Positions 44,436 through 58,210 of a DNA stretch of 64,000 nucleotides are shown here, one piece after another. The translations under genes were made by a program, and so were the position numbers. How positions within the stretch are numbered: position 1 is the stretch's first letter; each line of letters starts with the position of its first letter. Source of the DNA: Ecdyonurus torrentis (lineage: Eukaryota > Arthropoda > Insecta > Ephemeroptera > Heptageniidae); the NCBI GenBank assembly GCA_949318235.1, contig OX439133.1:13766146-13830145 (forward strand), in the 5' to 3' direction. The notes under the pieces were generated by a model, which worked only from the letters and a program-made list of their open reading frames with translations, searched no databases and had not been told where the DNA came from.

Positions 44436-45350
44436 GAACATTATTATTGTTATTGATAGATGGATTTAAACTAACATAAACAAAATGCAACTCGCACATT
44501 TACCTCTTGGAATCCGTTAACATATCTGACTTTTAAAGTAACCGGTCAGATAGCAAAATTTAACTAACTACAAAATTAAAATTTAAACAGATTTTAAAAT
44601 AGTTATACTTGAATAATTTGTAAAAATAATTTAAATTAGTAAATAGCTATCTGTTTTACAAAAAAAAAATTAAGTTTTAATGATTAATTTCCTCTTTTAT
44701 TTTTATTTTTTTCTAATTTAAATTGCATTAATGTAAACAAATGCAACCATTCACATTTATCTTTGAGAATCCGTGGGAAAGCAACAAAGAATATTTCCCT
44801 GTCAACTTCTATCAGTTATCTATCTATCCATGTAATCCATTGGCTTTCATTATAAATAAATAAATAATCTTTGAAAGGGCGAGGTTTAAGCCTGACTAAA
44901 TGTCTGACCCACTCATACACCTAACCCTAACAGAAAACAGGAAACGTCAATGAGTTTTTAATTCAACTTTGTTAATGTTTTAATAAAACGTTAACGGCCA
45001 CTCATATTTAGTACCATGTGAATGAGACTTCTTAAACTTTAACTTGTAAATAAGCTCGAACATTAGTAAATTTTATTATTGTTATTTTTCTTTGACAGTA
45101 AATGAAATATTAAAAATGTAAAATATTTATGTTTAATTATTATAACTGAAGCGTATGTGAACTCTAAAAAACAGTTGACCGTGTACTTGAGATATACATG
45201 TACTCCTCTTGAATAAATCTGATCATAGCGTTCACATCTTCAAATGCTAATTATGATTACCGTCAGATTTTGAAACTAAAAATAAAATATTATAAAATGC
45301 TTTGATTTGAATAATTTATAAGAAAACAAATTTAAACTAGCAAATACAGT

Positions 45351-45453
<103 letters not shown>

Positions 45454-45489
45454 TTTCATGAACAATGTAAATTTTCTCTCTTTATTTTG

Positions 45490-45600
45490 TAATGCTGTTC
45501 GTAAACCCTGTTCTCTGCACCAAAAATGACGATCGCCTATGGTTATTCAAATGGAATGCGCATTTTTTGGTGCAAGAGAACAGGGTTTACAAACAGCATT
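45490..45600. mobile_element. Family I hairpin MITE, best copy
   Basis: ATGCTGTTCGTAAACCCTGT at the left pairs with ACAGGGTTTACAAACAGCAT at the right; the ATG-CAT ends are inverted. Confidence 0.8.
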
Positions 45601-48600
45601 TGTGTAATTTAAATGAAAAATACATAAAATAATTTTATTATACAACATAATAATAAATTTGTAAAAATAACATTTTACATTTTTTTTTCTTTTTGTGAAC
45701 CATTTATGTTTTAAATAAATAATTAAAAAAACAAAAACAGGAGGAGCGTACACTGGATCATTGATGAAGTCATGCCCCTTAAGTCTAGAAACAACACTAA
45801 GTCCATGGTCCAAAGCGTGACTTAACTTTTAGTACATGACTTAATTGCTTGACCTAAAATATATCTCAAGTGCAGTGTCACATGTTGACAAAAAAAAAAA
45901 AAAAAAAAAAAAACTTTTTGTTTTAATTTTTTTTTTTTACAAGAGTTCACTACTTTTTTCCCAAGCCAAACAAAAACTTACACTATCCTTATTTTGTGAA
46001 CAACATTATTTACGCTTTTTTTTTGGACATTCATTCCCTCCCCCTTTGAAAAATGCCAAATTAGGCATCTTGTTATTCCCTAGCTCCCTTTTTATATTTT
46101 TTACTACTATTTTGAACAACTGTTATTATCATTCAAGACTACATTCTCGTCTTTTTTTACTCCCTTTTCCTAACCCTCCTTACCCTTTCAGTACCCTCTA
46201 CCCCCTCTTTCTCCACTCCCTACCCTCCCCCCCCCCCCCCAATTTATCACGCAAAGTTTAAAACAATCAAATTTATTAACAACTTCCCCCCACCCTCAAA
46301 CTGATATACTTTTTTGTATGAAATGAGACAACAAAATAAATAAATAATAATTAGTAAAAAAAAATAATAAAATAAAAAAAAACTTTAAAAAGAAAAAAAA
46401 TACAGCACACTTCCTACAAGAAAAAAAAAATAAATGAAAAAAAAAATGAAAAACTATTTTCTGTAGAAATAAAATTATTGAACTTTAAGTAACGCCATTA
46501 AAATTAAATAATAAAAAAATATATTAATTATTAATATAATATTATATCATTAAAAAATAAAATTATATTAAAAAAAATAAAAATATTAGGTCAAAAGGCT
46601 GTTTACCGCCAATTTTTAAAATACAAGAACAAAAATAATAGCTTTACTTTTTTTTTTTTTTTTAATTTTACGTTTAAAATTTTTTATTTTGCACCGCAAT
46701 TTTTGTTGTTTGCACAAATGAAATTTTCTCCTTTTAAAATGAAAGTGAAAAAAAAAAAAAAAAAAAAAAAAACGATTTTTTTAGCATCATTTGTAAATTA
46801 TGATTTTTTTTAATAATTATTTTTTTCTAGTTAAATACATAAAAAACTATTTTAAATCCAGATGTAGTTTTTTTTTTTTTTTTTTTTTTTATGAAAAAAT
46901 TAGGCAAAGAAGTAATATAAATTAAAAAGACTTATAGAAAGCCATCTATAAATTATACAAAAAAATTTTGATTTTGATTTTTAAAAATATCTAGCAATTA
47001 TTATTATTTTCTTTTGAATTTTCCCAAAAGGAGAAAATTTTGATCATCTTTTTTAAATAAATACATTTAATTTTCAAAAAATAAAAAAATTAATCGTCTT
47101 TTAAAAAAAGACATTTAATTTTAAAAAATATCACATTTTTTAAAAAAAATAATCAAAACTACATCACGCAACAAAATATATAATAAAAAAAACTTGCCAA
47201 AATAAAATAATTACTGGAAAAAAAATACATAATAAATAAATATAATTATCGTACTTATTAAAAATATTTCTAGATTTTTAAAATATTCCACACGAAAAAA
47301 ATAAAAAAAATATTAGACTTTGAGAGCTTTAAATAAAAAATAAAAATAATAAAAATAAAAACAATTAAAATACACTGTCTAATATTATAATTAATTAAAA
47401 TATAAATTTTACAGGGAAAATTTTAAAAATATTTAATTATTAAAATAATTATAATGGTAAACAGCTTTTAAAGAAAAAAAAAAGAAGAAAAAAATTGTAG
47501 ATAAAATTAAAAAAAGAACATTTTAGTTATTAGACTGAGAAAAAAAATATTTAAGAAAAAAAGTCGCAAAATTAGAAGATTTTTGCAAAAATATTGCTGC
47601 TGATTTTTCTAATTTGTGAAAAATTAAAATATAATAATGTATAAGGTCAGTTTTTTGCTACATTTTAATTACTGTATTTTTAGCGATTTGCAAAGTATGA
47701 AGAAAAAATTAAAAAGATGACCTATTCCATCCAAAATCCATCCTTTGCATTACAATTTCCCCTGGCTCCCGTACCCCACCCCATCCCTTAAACCCCCCAA
47801 TCAAATAATGTAGTATACAGTACTTATTGTATAAAAACCAAAAATTTTTTTCGGGGTATTTCATAAATCATTTTACCCTAAAATTATTAGGGGTATTATC
47901 CCTAAGATATTTTAGTAAGGGATACACTACGAATTTGAGGTTATTTAAGGGTTTAAGGGTTACCTTTTTGGGGATAAGGTATTATAATTTTCGGGTAATT
48001 TCATAAAATACACTTACCCCAAAAAAGAGAAAAATGTTGCCAAAAATAGGGTTTTTTTATGTTCTGAAATAATAATTAACACATTTTAAGCAACCCAATT
48101 ATTAAATAATTGCGCCCAATTTGCATTGAATGATAAAAATGGGGTCATTACATATTAGTCATGGGTTGTTTTTTTGGATTAGCCCCCATACCACAAATGG
48201 GCTGTAAAACTAAAAAGCCCTTTTTATAAAATTAAAAATTAAGATAATAAATGAGTTAATTAACCCCAATAAATCACCCCTAAAATTTATATCTTAAGGG
48301 ATGAAACTCTTAATAATTAAAGGTAATTTAATTTTGTACGGAGATTTACGAATTACCCCGAAATAAAAAACAAAATGTTTAGGATCAAAGCATATTAATT
48401 AAAAATTTAAAAAAGAAACAAATTAATGTTTAATTGACGGTTATTGTTCTAGTATAATTAATTTGTAAAGGTTGTGATTTTAAGCGAACATTAATAGCCG
48501 CAATTAAGCAAAAAAAATATTAACAAAAAAATTAAATTTTTGGGGTTTTATAAATGTGTGCATGAGTGTTGTAGAAAAAGAAAAATAAAATTTCAGCATC

Positions 48601-49772
48601 AAAAAATTTGGATTAAAAAAAAATGTACCCAAAAATAAGTGCTGAAATTTTTTATATATATAATAAAAATAATGCTTGGGCTCAAAAATAATAATTTTGA
48701 TGTGCAAAAAAAAAAATTAAAAAAGAAAAAAAAGTAAATAAAAATTATTTCTACTCGATTTTTTTTCCTATTATAATAAGTCCAATTAAAAATTAAAAAT
48801 TTGGCCACAAATTGTGTAAATGTGCATTGCTCGTGTAAATAATAATTATAAAAATTTAGGCGCAATTTAATGATAAATTGGGCTAAAAAATTGAGTGTAA
48901 TATATTTTACTATAATATAAATTTATCTTAAAAATGAATGAAATTTTTGATGAAATATGAAAATTGCGAAAATGAACGCAAATTGTTGAATTAAATGACC
49001 AATTTATTTTAAAAAATCGCGCCTAAATTTATTGCGAATTTTGGGCAATATTTAGTAAAGTAGTCACATTGTGTTGACAAAAGAGAGAAAAAAAAATAAT
49101 TGTATAAAAAAACAAACTATAATGCTAACGTCTTAGGAAATATACGAAAAATTTAAGCCTATGTAGCAACTAAAATCAAATTTGGGAGAAAAAAAAAATC
49201 GCAAAAAAATTATTTTTTTGTGGGAATTTTTTTACATTTAAAATACATTAGTACAAAACTATAATTAGACAGTTATAAATTTGCTTTTTTTTTTTCTTTT
49301 TTTTTTTCTTCAAAAAAATTGAAATGAAATAACATTTATTTAAGAAAAATCAACAAACATTTTTTCGTTTCGTTTCGTTTCGTTTTTTTTTTTTTTTTTT
49401 ATATAATTTTTGCTCCTAAATTTGATTTTGATTTCTAACAGCTATAACTGCAAGAAACCATTTCAAAATATTACTAAAATATATAATGATATATATATAT
49501 ATATATAATATATGATAAAGATTTTAGCAATTGATTTTGGTTTTTACCTAAAAATGCCAAAAAATATATATAAAAATTATATATGTTGTACAGTGAAAGA
49601 GTAAAAAATTGTAAATATTATTAAAAAAATGTATGCAAAAAATATTGACTTTTGTTTTAGTTTTGACTGTTTTGTTTTTTTGCATTGTTAATCGTCAAAA
49701 AAAATAAACTCATTACATTTGAAAGTTTGTGTTTTCCTTCTTTTAAAAATTAGGTAAAATGAAGTATGAGTC

Positions 49773-50072
49773 TATAGGGTGTGTGCGCATGACGTCATTC
49801 TGAATGCTTTTCGATGCTCTTCTTGAGCAATGAATAACATTGCTCAGCATAGGACAAACGTAGTTTTTGGCTATTTTCTTTGGAAAATTAACTATTTTTT
49901 GGTTACTATTATTTAATTGAAAAACTAATTCAACCTGTTAACAGCATCAAAGCTCTCAAAAATATTGCGAAGTATTTTTAAACTGGCAAAATGTGTCATT
50001 TTCCTATACTGGCCCATGTTATTTAGCGCTCATTTATGGCGTCGACTTTAACATGAATGAAACCACCCTATA
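49773..50072 (+). mobile_element. Family B MITE, full length
   Basis: Runs TATAGGGTGTGTGCGCATGA to AATGAAACCACCCTATA. Best-preserved copy, with TGACGTCA at 49789. Confidence 0.85.
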
Positions 50073-50355
50073 GGGAGGTTGCATTCATTTAAAATTCGAC
50101 GCCATTTGTGGGCACTATAAATAACATGGGCTAGTATGAGAAAATAACTCATTTTGCCAGCTTGGCAATATTTTTCAAAGCATTGATGCTGTTAATAGGT
50201 TGAATTAGGCTTTTAAGTATGCATAAAAAAATAATAACTGAAGAAAAAAAAATCCCAAGAAAATGGCCAAAAACCACGTTTGTCCTATGCTGAGTAATGT
50301 TATTCATTACTCCAGTATGGCGGAAAGCGCATTCTCGCTTATTTTCATGCATAGG
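50068..50355 (-). mobile_element. Family B MITE, inverted partner
   Basis: Starts in the same CCCTATAGGG that ends the previous copy and reads in the opposite direction (GGTTGCATTCATTTAAAA ... TTACTCCAGTATGGCGG). Its far end is eroded. Confidence 0.78.
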
Positions 50356-50639
50356 TTTTGGGGAAAACAACAAAAAATTAAACATTTAAAAATAATAAAG
50401 TAATTCATTTTTTTTCTAGGAACTTAAACGTCTGTAATTTAGTGATTTGTATGAAAGCAATTCGTTCAATTAAAATCTTAATTATCTTATAAAATTAAAT
50501 CAAAGGAAATTAATTAAAATAATTTTTAAGTTCATTTTAACAGCTTTTGAGTATATTGGCAAAAATCGCACTAAAAACTGACGAATTATTTGCTACCATT
50601 TCTATTGTTATTATTTATTTTGTTTTTAAGTCTAGAGAA

Positions 50640-50835
50640 AAATTACCCCCAATTTTGTGATGTCCTAATCAAGGGCTTTCTATTGATGTGCGAATTATTA
50701 TGATCAGCGACCGAAGCGTTCAAGGTCACAAAAGTAAAGAAGTACTAAAAATTTGACCTTGAACGCTTTGGTCGCGAATATTAATAAATTGCACATTAAT
50801 TGAAAGCCCTTGATCTGCTGATTACAGATATGGGG
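50640..50835. repeat. Inverted repeat around two GACCTTGAACGC-type arms
   Basis: Outer arms ATCAAGGGCTTTCTATTGATG and AATTGAAAGCCCTTGAT; inner arms CGACCGAAGCGTTCAAGGTC and its complement. Confidence 0.78.
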
Positions 50836-51357
50836 ATAATTTTCCAAAGCACCCTTAATAAAAAAGTTACCAATAAAAAACAAATTCAGTAACTTCTTTA
50901 AACTCTTGAGTTTAACATGCTTTCTTATTAATTTGAGTCCGTAGATCACGAATCTAGTGTTACTTTCTAATTTCAACCCTTATTTCACAAGTTATCGATG
51001 TTTGAAGTTTGTCAGTTTGACGTATCCTGCGAGGTATGCAACTTGTCGTGCATTACTGTATAACAAGTTGCCTTAGTTACAGGGGCTAAAGTAAATTTAC
51101 TAATATACGATTTTAAATGAATAATTATTATAGAATATTGAAAATATTGTTAAAAATGTAAGTAAAAAAGTAATACTATCAAAAATAAGTCTCTAAACTG
51201 AAATTGAATTAATTATTCATTCTTTATTATTATTAATTTATTATTGTTATTTTTACGTAAAAACGCTAGGATGGTGTGACGCAGAGCTTATTGTACACGC
51301 TCAGGGTATTTTTATTTAATGATTTATAGCTACACATTGATTCATGTTCCTATAACG

Positions 51358-51745
51358 TTAAAGCCCTTGTAAACTTACTTATTTATCATTTAGAATACTA
51401 GATTGATAATTACCATACCTTATTATCCATGAATTTAAACACCAACACGTTGATTTTGTATTTATTTTCATTTTGACGGTTATTTCACGCATCTGACGTC
51501 ACAATGTACCACTGCTAATCACAGTCACCAATCTGGTCACGTGATAAATTTAAGCCCCTCCATTGCTTTGCACGCTATCACGGCCCCATCGGTACATTGT
51601 GACGTCAGATGCGTGAAATATAACCGTGAAAATGAAAATAAATACAAAATCAACGTGTTGTTGTCTAATTCATGGATAATAAGGTATGGTAATTATCAAT
51701 CTAGTATTTCTAAATGATAAAAAAGTAACTTGGCAAGGGATTTAA
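51358..51745. mobile_element. Long inverted repeat with CRE palindromes
   Basis: Arms of about 140 bp (for example ATTACCATACCTTATTATCC and its complement) carry TGACGTCA in mirror positions (51496 and 51600). The central loop is about 90 bp. Confidence 0.82.
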
Positions 51746-51805
51746 GTCATTTAAGTCAAAAGACGTATTTAGTGATTTAGTAATAAGTTTTTGGCATAAC
51801 AATCC

Positions 51806-51807
<2 letters not shown>

Positions 51808-51852
<45 letters not shown>
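51808..51852. repeat. Poly-T run of about 45
   Basis: Longest homopolymer in the window; it creates the poly-Lys open frame on the minus strand. Confidence 0.97.
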
Positions 51853-51854
<2 letters not shown>

Positions 51855-52019
51855 GATGGATGCTTATACTCAATGTAGAAAGTCGGAACTTACCTGAGTT
51901 GAACAGGTAGGCTGAAGTTGCTTGAAGTTCAGTCAGCAGAATAGAGATAATAAATAGCATGCTTATCAATGTTCTAGTTTGACCATATTATAGCGTTAGG
52001 ATACATACATGGAAAGATA

Positions 52020-52405
52020 AAAATGTGAAAATATGCTACATTTATGTCATTATAGCATAGCATAAATATTATTAAATTAGAACAAATAATCAAACTTTTA
52101 AAATATAATATTAATGCCATGTAGCTATAAAGAATACAGTATGTTAAATATTACAGCAAAATTATGCTGTATTAAACAAATAATGCTGAAAATGAGCTAG
52201 CATAATTATTATGTTCACGGACAAAAATAAATACGTAAATAATTAACCGAGCTCATTTTTAGCACAATTTGTTTGCTTATATACTTTACAGTTTCTATGT
52301 TACAATATAGCATAAATATTATGTTGTGCAGCATAATTGAGTTAGTTCTAATTTTGTATCGTTTATGCTATTATGACATACAGCATAAATTACGTAATTT
52401 ATTCA
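52020..52405. mobile_element. Two family A MITE copies, opposed
   Basis: First copy about 52020-52222 (CTACATTTATGTCATTATAGC, ending GCTAGCATAATTATTATG). The second starts TTCACGGACAAAAATAAATA and ends TACGTAATTTATTC. Confidence 0.7.
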
Positions 52406-52647
52406 TGCCATGTATATATTTAGTCCTATTGCTTGAAAATTTTCTCAAATCCATCTAAATGTAGCTTATTGGTATAATACGTGGGAAAAGCTAAGAGTCC
52501 CCTAATTTAGCATTTAAATTTATTTTTTTTGTGTTTTTGTTTTGTTTTTTGGTAAATTTTGAGAAAACTACTGCATCAATTCCAGAGATCTTTAAATTAG
52601 GAATATACTAGCCATACTTTTACGTGTTTTAAGGTATAACAACAATT

Positions 52648-52681
<34 letters not shown>

Positions 52682-53009
52682 GGGAGTAGGGTACCGACGT
52701 CGGCCATTAGACTCAAAATTTTATCGTTAAAAAATCTGAAATTTTGCACAATGATACTTCAGCTTGAGACAATTTCAAATACATATAAAAATTTTGAGGG
52801 GTCACCGTGCAAATTAATTTTATAGGATTTTTTTTTAAATTTTAAGCCCATAAGGCCCAATGTTAATGTCAGGTTTTTTTTCGGGACGGTCAAACATCTT
52901 GAAATTTTTATCACGGCTAGGTGTGACCCTTAGCTACACAATGACACCAAATTTAGACCCAAAACAGTTCTAGTTTTTTAAAAATAAGGTCGGTCTGTAC
53001 CCTACTCCC
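52682..53009. mobile_element. TTAA-flanked MITE (GGGAGTAGGG ends)
   Basis: TTAA at 52678-52681 and 53010-53013. The ends GGGAGTAGGGTACCGAC and GTCGGTCTGTACCCTACTCCC are inverted. The interior resembles family M. Confidence 0.8.
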
Positions 53010-53634
53010 TTAAACCAATAACCTATATTTAAAAAATATATTCAGGATAAAAATAAAAAAATATAAAACTTAATAACACAATATAACTATATTTTTATTA
53101 TTTCAATCTTAAAATTTACAATATTCTCTTTTACACATGATATATTTATTATTTCATTTATTATTTATTATTTATTTAATATATTTTTTGGTTGTTAAAA
53201 ATGTTTATTTATTTTATGTGTTTATTTTTGGTCCTAGAGTAGAGTGAGATTTTACAATCACCAAGCTGCTGTTTCTATAATATAAAGCCATTTATACATT
53301 TTTTTTCTTTCAAAATAGCATTTTTTTTTTATTTTATTAAAAAGTATTTATTTTTTTGAATCTAATTATTATCATAAATATTTATTATTATTATTATTCT
53401 GTGCATTTTTTATTATTTGTCTTTTTATTTATATATTTTGTTAAAACTAGTAAACTTAAAAAATAATTAACTATAAGAATTTATAATTATAATTATGTAA
53501 CAGTTTTCCATTGAACGTTAATAGTGAAACCAAACAAAATATTGAATTTTTTTTTCAAAAAGATGTAAAATTTTCTTACATCTGTCCAAAACAAGATCAG
53601 AGATTGAGTGCTTTTTTAATTGCACGTCCAATAA

Positions 53635-54270
53635 TACCGAAAATTGACTTGAATGACATTTATACTTTTAGCAACCGGAAGTTATAGTAGATGTTCGTAT
53701 TCCGCAAGAAAAGTTACTTTGACGTCACTTCTGGAAGTTGTCATTTTTAAGTCAATTTCCAATATTATAGGAAGAACCATTAATGGGTTCTTATAAAAAC
53801 GTTTAAAAACCGGAAGAGGAAGTGTTGAAAACGGAATTCACGTGACTCTAAAAGTGGGAGAAAACTTCACGTCAGTAGCAAGCTAGGCCTGACATACCTT
53901 GCTATTTTAACAACACGTAGTTTCCTTTCCCGACACTTCCGTTTCCGGAATAATCGGAAACGGATTTGCCGGAAAAGGAAACCACGTGACGGTAAAAGTG
54001 AGAGAAAACTTCACGCCAGCAGTAAGCTAGCCATGAGCCACCTCCCACCTTTTAACATCACGTGGTTTCTTTTTCCAGCACTTTCTTTTCCGCTTTTAAG
54101 GTAAACGTAAGCACTCATTTTTACAACCGGATGCACCCCTTTTTCTCAAATAATTTTCACCAAAATTTTACAGGTAATCAATTTAATATTGAAGTTAATA
54201 CATGTTAAATTTTATTTCTATAACTTAATTAGAATCCGAGAAAAGGGGGTGCATCCGGTTGTTATAACCT
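53635..54270. mobile_element. Cluster of four hairpin elements
   Basis: In order: a hairpin with GAAAATTGACTTGAATGACA arms (about 53640-53775, TGACGTCA inside), a family G copy (53812-53950), a second family G copy (53945-54112) and an element with ACAACCGGATGCACCCC ends (about 54122-54265). Confidence 0.7.
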
Positions 54271-54882
54271 TTCATTAATTGTTTTTTTACAATGCGTGTA
54301 AAATCATTTTACGATTTTTTTTTTTTTTTTTTTTTACTTCTTTACAATTTTTTTTTTTTTAAATTTTTTATTATTATTTTATCACCTTACCTTCCATTTT
54401 CACCTAAAACGTTCAATGAAGTTTGGTCATAAGCATAAAATTTAAATTATATAATTTTAATAAAAAGAAAAAAAGACAAAAACAACGTAAAAAGTGCTAA
54501 AATTGAAATATAATAAAGTGATTTGCAATCAATTAAAAATACATGTAATTAAATATTTTAGCCACTTAATTGGTCATAATAACAATTCAATTTTATATAA
54601 TATTATATTTCTATAGGACCATAAGTATACTCTCTTAGAAATTTGTAATTTTCTATCTTAGCTTTCTTTCTTTCAAAACATGTGCTAGGATCCTAATATA
54701 TTAATTATAAAGAAAACATTTCTCATATATGCACATAAAATAATTAACATTTGTAAAAATAAGCTTTTCAAATTTCATACCAAGCTTCAAATATATATAT
54801 TGCATTAAAAACTTACTTTCTATATTAATTAGTTCTTAAGATAAAAAAAGGGTGCAATTTCTGACAAGAGTTAAAATATTTT

Positions 54883-54918
<36 letters not shown>

Positions 54919-55029
54919 TTTTGTAAATAATTTTTGATGTATTTCTAAAAATGGATATTTTGCATTTTGCATCTAATTGACTAATAATAGAACTACAGGT
55001 GATTCTTATTGTTTTTCTTTGCAGTTTCT
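54271..55029. other. AT-rich stretch, no gene seen
   Basis: T runs (54310-54335, 54891-54915); nothing recognisable. Confidence 0.5.
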
Positions 55030-55033
55030 TTAA

Positions 55034-55410
55034 AGGCATAGAACACTTTGAACAAAAAACTTGCCTTATAACAGGTATACTGTATAATATCCTACCATAC
55101 CTGAAAATTAACGTTGATTTGGCTAATTTGTGAATTTCTTTTTTTATTTTCCGCATTATATTGATTTCCACAAAATCGGGCAAATACGGTATGACGTCAC
55201 AGCTCAACTGGTCCATGCGCGCGTATACCAGCGCGTGAACTTAGTTAGCTGTGACGTCATAAACATGATCTACCATTACGTGGATATCTAAACAATTAAC
55301 GGAAAATAAATTAAAATCTATTACTCCAGCCAAATCAACGATAATTTTCAGGTATTTTACAGGATATAACCTATCATTTGACAACTTTTTGTTCAAAGTG
55401 TTCTATGCCT
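55034..55410. mobile_element. Family D MITE, TTAA-flanked
   Basis: TTAA at 55030-55033 and 55411-55414. The ends AGGCATAGAACACTTT and AAAGTGTTCTATGCCT are perfect inverted repeats. CRE sites at about 55190 and 55250 are mirrored around the centre. Confidence 0.85.
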
Positions 55411-55979
55411 TTAAAATAACGCCAAAAAAATTGAAGAAGCTTCAAAAAATCATACAAAATTCGTAAAAAATTTAACTCTTTTAGAAAATGCAATTTTTTA
55501 TCTCCAGATCTAATTTCTCACTATTCGTGCACAAATATACATAGTTTTAAATTTTATTTATTATATTATTTTTTATTTTAACAAATATAAATATCATAGA
55601 GAAAAAGTTTGATTGTACAAACGTTCATATTAATGACATTTTATTAAAGCTTTACCAAATATACATCACTTTTGAAAAATGACGTTTATTTCTAATATTA
55701 CAAATTTATATACGAGACCAGTTTTTTTTTTTTTTTTAAATGTGATAATAATATATTTTATTATTGTGTTTTTAAAGCAACTTTTATAAGCTCTGATAAT
55801 TTTTTTTCTTACTTTTTTTTTCTTTGGTCTTGATTTTTTTTTTACCCATATTATGTATTTTATATAACAAATTAATATGTATAGTGGAAATCACCATTCT
55901 TGTTAAAAAATATAGGTTTTAGGATTAATTTTAAACTGTTATACCAAAAAATTAAAGAAAACAAAAAACCACTGATTTT

Positions 55980-56193
55980 CCCCCATTATTTTGATTTTCT
56001 CATCCGGATCCGGTTTATGACGTCACAACCAGTGAGCTTTGACGTCATAAATCTTATTCACCATTATGTGGAAATCAAAATCATGGAAAATAAATTATAA
56101 ATCAACGACTCCGGCCAAATCAACGTTGATTTTCAGGTATATTAGGATATGACCTGTCTTTAGACAAGTTTTTGTTTAAAGTGTTATATGCCT
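55980..56193. mobile_element. Family D MITE, left part lost
   Basis: Only the centre and right arm remain (ATGACGTCACAACC, CTCCGGCCAAATCAACGTTG), ending AAGTGTTATATGCCT|TTAA. Confidence 0.7.
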
Positions 56194-56215
56194 TTAATGG
56201 GTCAATTTTTAACCA

Positions 56216-56700
56216 TTCAAATAGAAGACGTTGCAAAAGTAGGTTTAGTGATAAAATAAACAAACTGACAGCCCAACAATACTAACAAAGTGCTAACAGA
56301 CGACTTTGTGTTCCTGTCTACATTTAACATGCTTTCTTATGGGGCAATGAAGCAGCTATAACAAAGTTAAAATTATTTCTTGGAGCTGAAATTTTTACTG
56401 TAGCTTACTGAGCCTTGAAGCTTTTGTTTTCCTGGATTTCAAGTCAATTGGGAAAAAAATGTAACCTAATGGATTAAAATCCAGGAAAACAAAAGCTTGT
56501 AGACTCAGTAAGCTATACAAATAAAAATTTCAGCTCTGAGAAATAATTCTAACCCAAGTTATAGCTGCTTCATTGCCCCATAAGAAAGCATGTTAAATGT
56601 AGACAGGAACACAAAGTCGTCTGCTAGCACTTTGTTAGTATTGTTGAGCTGTCAGTTTGTTTATTTTATCACTAAACCTACTTTTACAACGTCTATTAAA
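56216..56700. mobile_element. Family K long inverted repeat, about 485 bp
   Basis: The left arm AACATGCTTTCTTATGGGGC, CTAACAGACGACTTTGTGTT and so on is repeated in reverse on the right. Arms are about 220 bp. One arm also sits in SEPSECS intron 1 (31160-31480) and a diverged part in collagen intron 1. Confidence 0.85.
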
Positions 56701-57267
56701 AATCTGGCACGATTTAAATTATAAGCGAGATTTTTTAGAACTCTAAATTAACTTATGGGAAAAAAATGAAAATTTTAACTTTAAGTATTGAAGAATAATT
56801 TTTGTAAAAATTATGTTATATATACATCAAAATTTTTCATTTTTTTTTTTTTTTTATAAATCTGCCATAAACAGTTTTTTTTCTGTTAGAAATATTGGAA
56901 AAGGTTCTTAATTTTTAAAATGTTAAAATAGTGTTTATCAAAGAACCTATACCAGATCCTATAATACAAGAGTTTTGTTTTTAAATTAAATATATTGATT
57001 CTATTATTTTGGTCTCCTCCTCATTTTATACAATAATAAATTATCATTTAAATAAAAAAACACAATATTATTATTATTTAATATATGTACATTATTATTT
57101 TAATAAATTTATTTTAACCACAGAAAAATAGAGTACATTTATTTTAGTAAATCTTTCCAATTTTACAGTTTTTTTTTTCGTCTTTTTTAATTTTAATTTT
57201 ATGTCTTTAGTTAATTTTTTCCATCCTTTTCAATTTGTATTTATTATACACCAATGCTTTTTTCGCC
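56701..57267. other. AT-rich stretch, no gene seen
   Basis: No open frame with splice context or repeat copy was noted. Confidence 0.5.
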
Positions 57268-57271
57268 TTAA

Positions 57272-57604
57272 AGGCATAGACCAAAAGAAAATATTAGTAT
57301 TTAAATCACAAAACACTTGATGGGACTTAAATAAAATAGCATTACTTTATTTTAAACCCGTAGTGCCGTAGCTGTGATAGATATATATTTTTTGACTGAT
57401 GCAACATTTTCATACCAATTTTTGCCTGTTTCTGACGTCAAAAACAGGAATAGTCACACAAATAGCATACTTTACAGTTTTTTTACGCTCTCTTGTGGTG
57501 TGGCCACATTTACATTCTAGTAAAAAATTTCCATCAGTTTTTGTAGATCCCATTTTGTGTTTAATCATTAAAAAATAACATGTTGTTTAATGTGGTCTAT
57601 GCCT
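57272..57604 (+). mobile_element. Family C MITE, TTAA-flanked, best copy
   Basis: TTAA at 57268-57271 and 57605-57608; the ends AGGCATAGACC and GGTCTATGCCT are perfect inverted repeats. It contains CTGACGTCAAAA near 57434. Confidence 0.9.
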
Positions 57605-57947
57605 TTAATTTATCATGTTAAAAAAGAAACTAAAAAAAGACGATATTCTATTTTTTGTACTCTACCTTATAACCATGGCTCAAAATCACTTATATTTAAA
57701 TTAATATTTTTATATCTAATATAAATTTGATATTTTATTTATTTCATTTTTCATTCTAATTCTAAAACAATGGTTGGAAAAGTGTCTTTTATATTATATT
57801 GAAGCATAAACACACACACGTGAAAAAAGTGCAAAATATTTATTTTGTTTTTTTGACTAAAATTTTTCATCACAAAATTATAAATTATTCATCATGAAAT
57901 GCGAAGTAATAGCATCTTTAACTTTTTTTTAATAGAAAAAAAAAGAG

Positions 57948-57953
57948 TTTATT
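57948..57953 (-). terminator. Possible polyadenylation signal of the Ly6-like gene
   Basis: AATAAA on the minus strand, about 128 nt past the stop codon at 58081. Another lies at 57839-57844. Confidence 0.4.
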
Positions 57954-58080
57954 TTTGTATGCCTAAAACTTCACATTTCACTTGCCTAAAATGAGACAGC
58001 CTAATTACAAAAATGTAGCCTAAAATCAATTTAGGCTATAGTCTCACTTTTAGGTTTTAACAAAAGAATGTCAGATGATT

Positions 58081-58210
58081 TCACGAGTAGCCTGATATAC
58101 AAAGTAACCCCAGGTAAAGTAGAGACCACGTGAATGAGATGTGAGTGTTTGGCGGACTGCTGTTGCATGCATCGCCGTCAGAACAACTTTGAAGACACCC
58201 GCGTACGTAC
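58081..58210 (-). CDS. Ly6-like gene, terminal exon (last fold cysteines, GPI signal)
   Basis: Acceptor attttaccag just right of 58210. One leftover G completes Lys (after exon A) or Arg (after exon B), then 42 codons to TGA (58081-58083). The C-x3-C-x5-C-N pattern closes the three-finger fold. It was found by looking for the expected continuation of exons A and B, so its match to them is independent support. Confidence 0.78.

Noticed and set aside
44928..44937. Telomere-like CCTAACCCTAAC
   Set aside because: Fewer than two units; chance in AT-rich DNA.
45845..46261. 138-residue Leu/Phe/Pro-rich open frame
   Set aside because: Begins in a poly-A run and crosses T and C homopolymers; no domain, start context or splice evidence.
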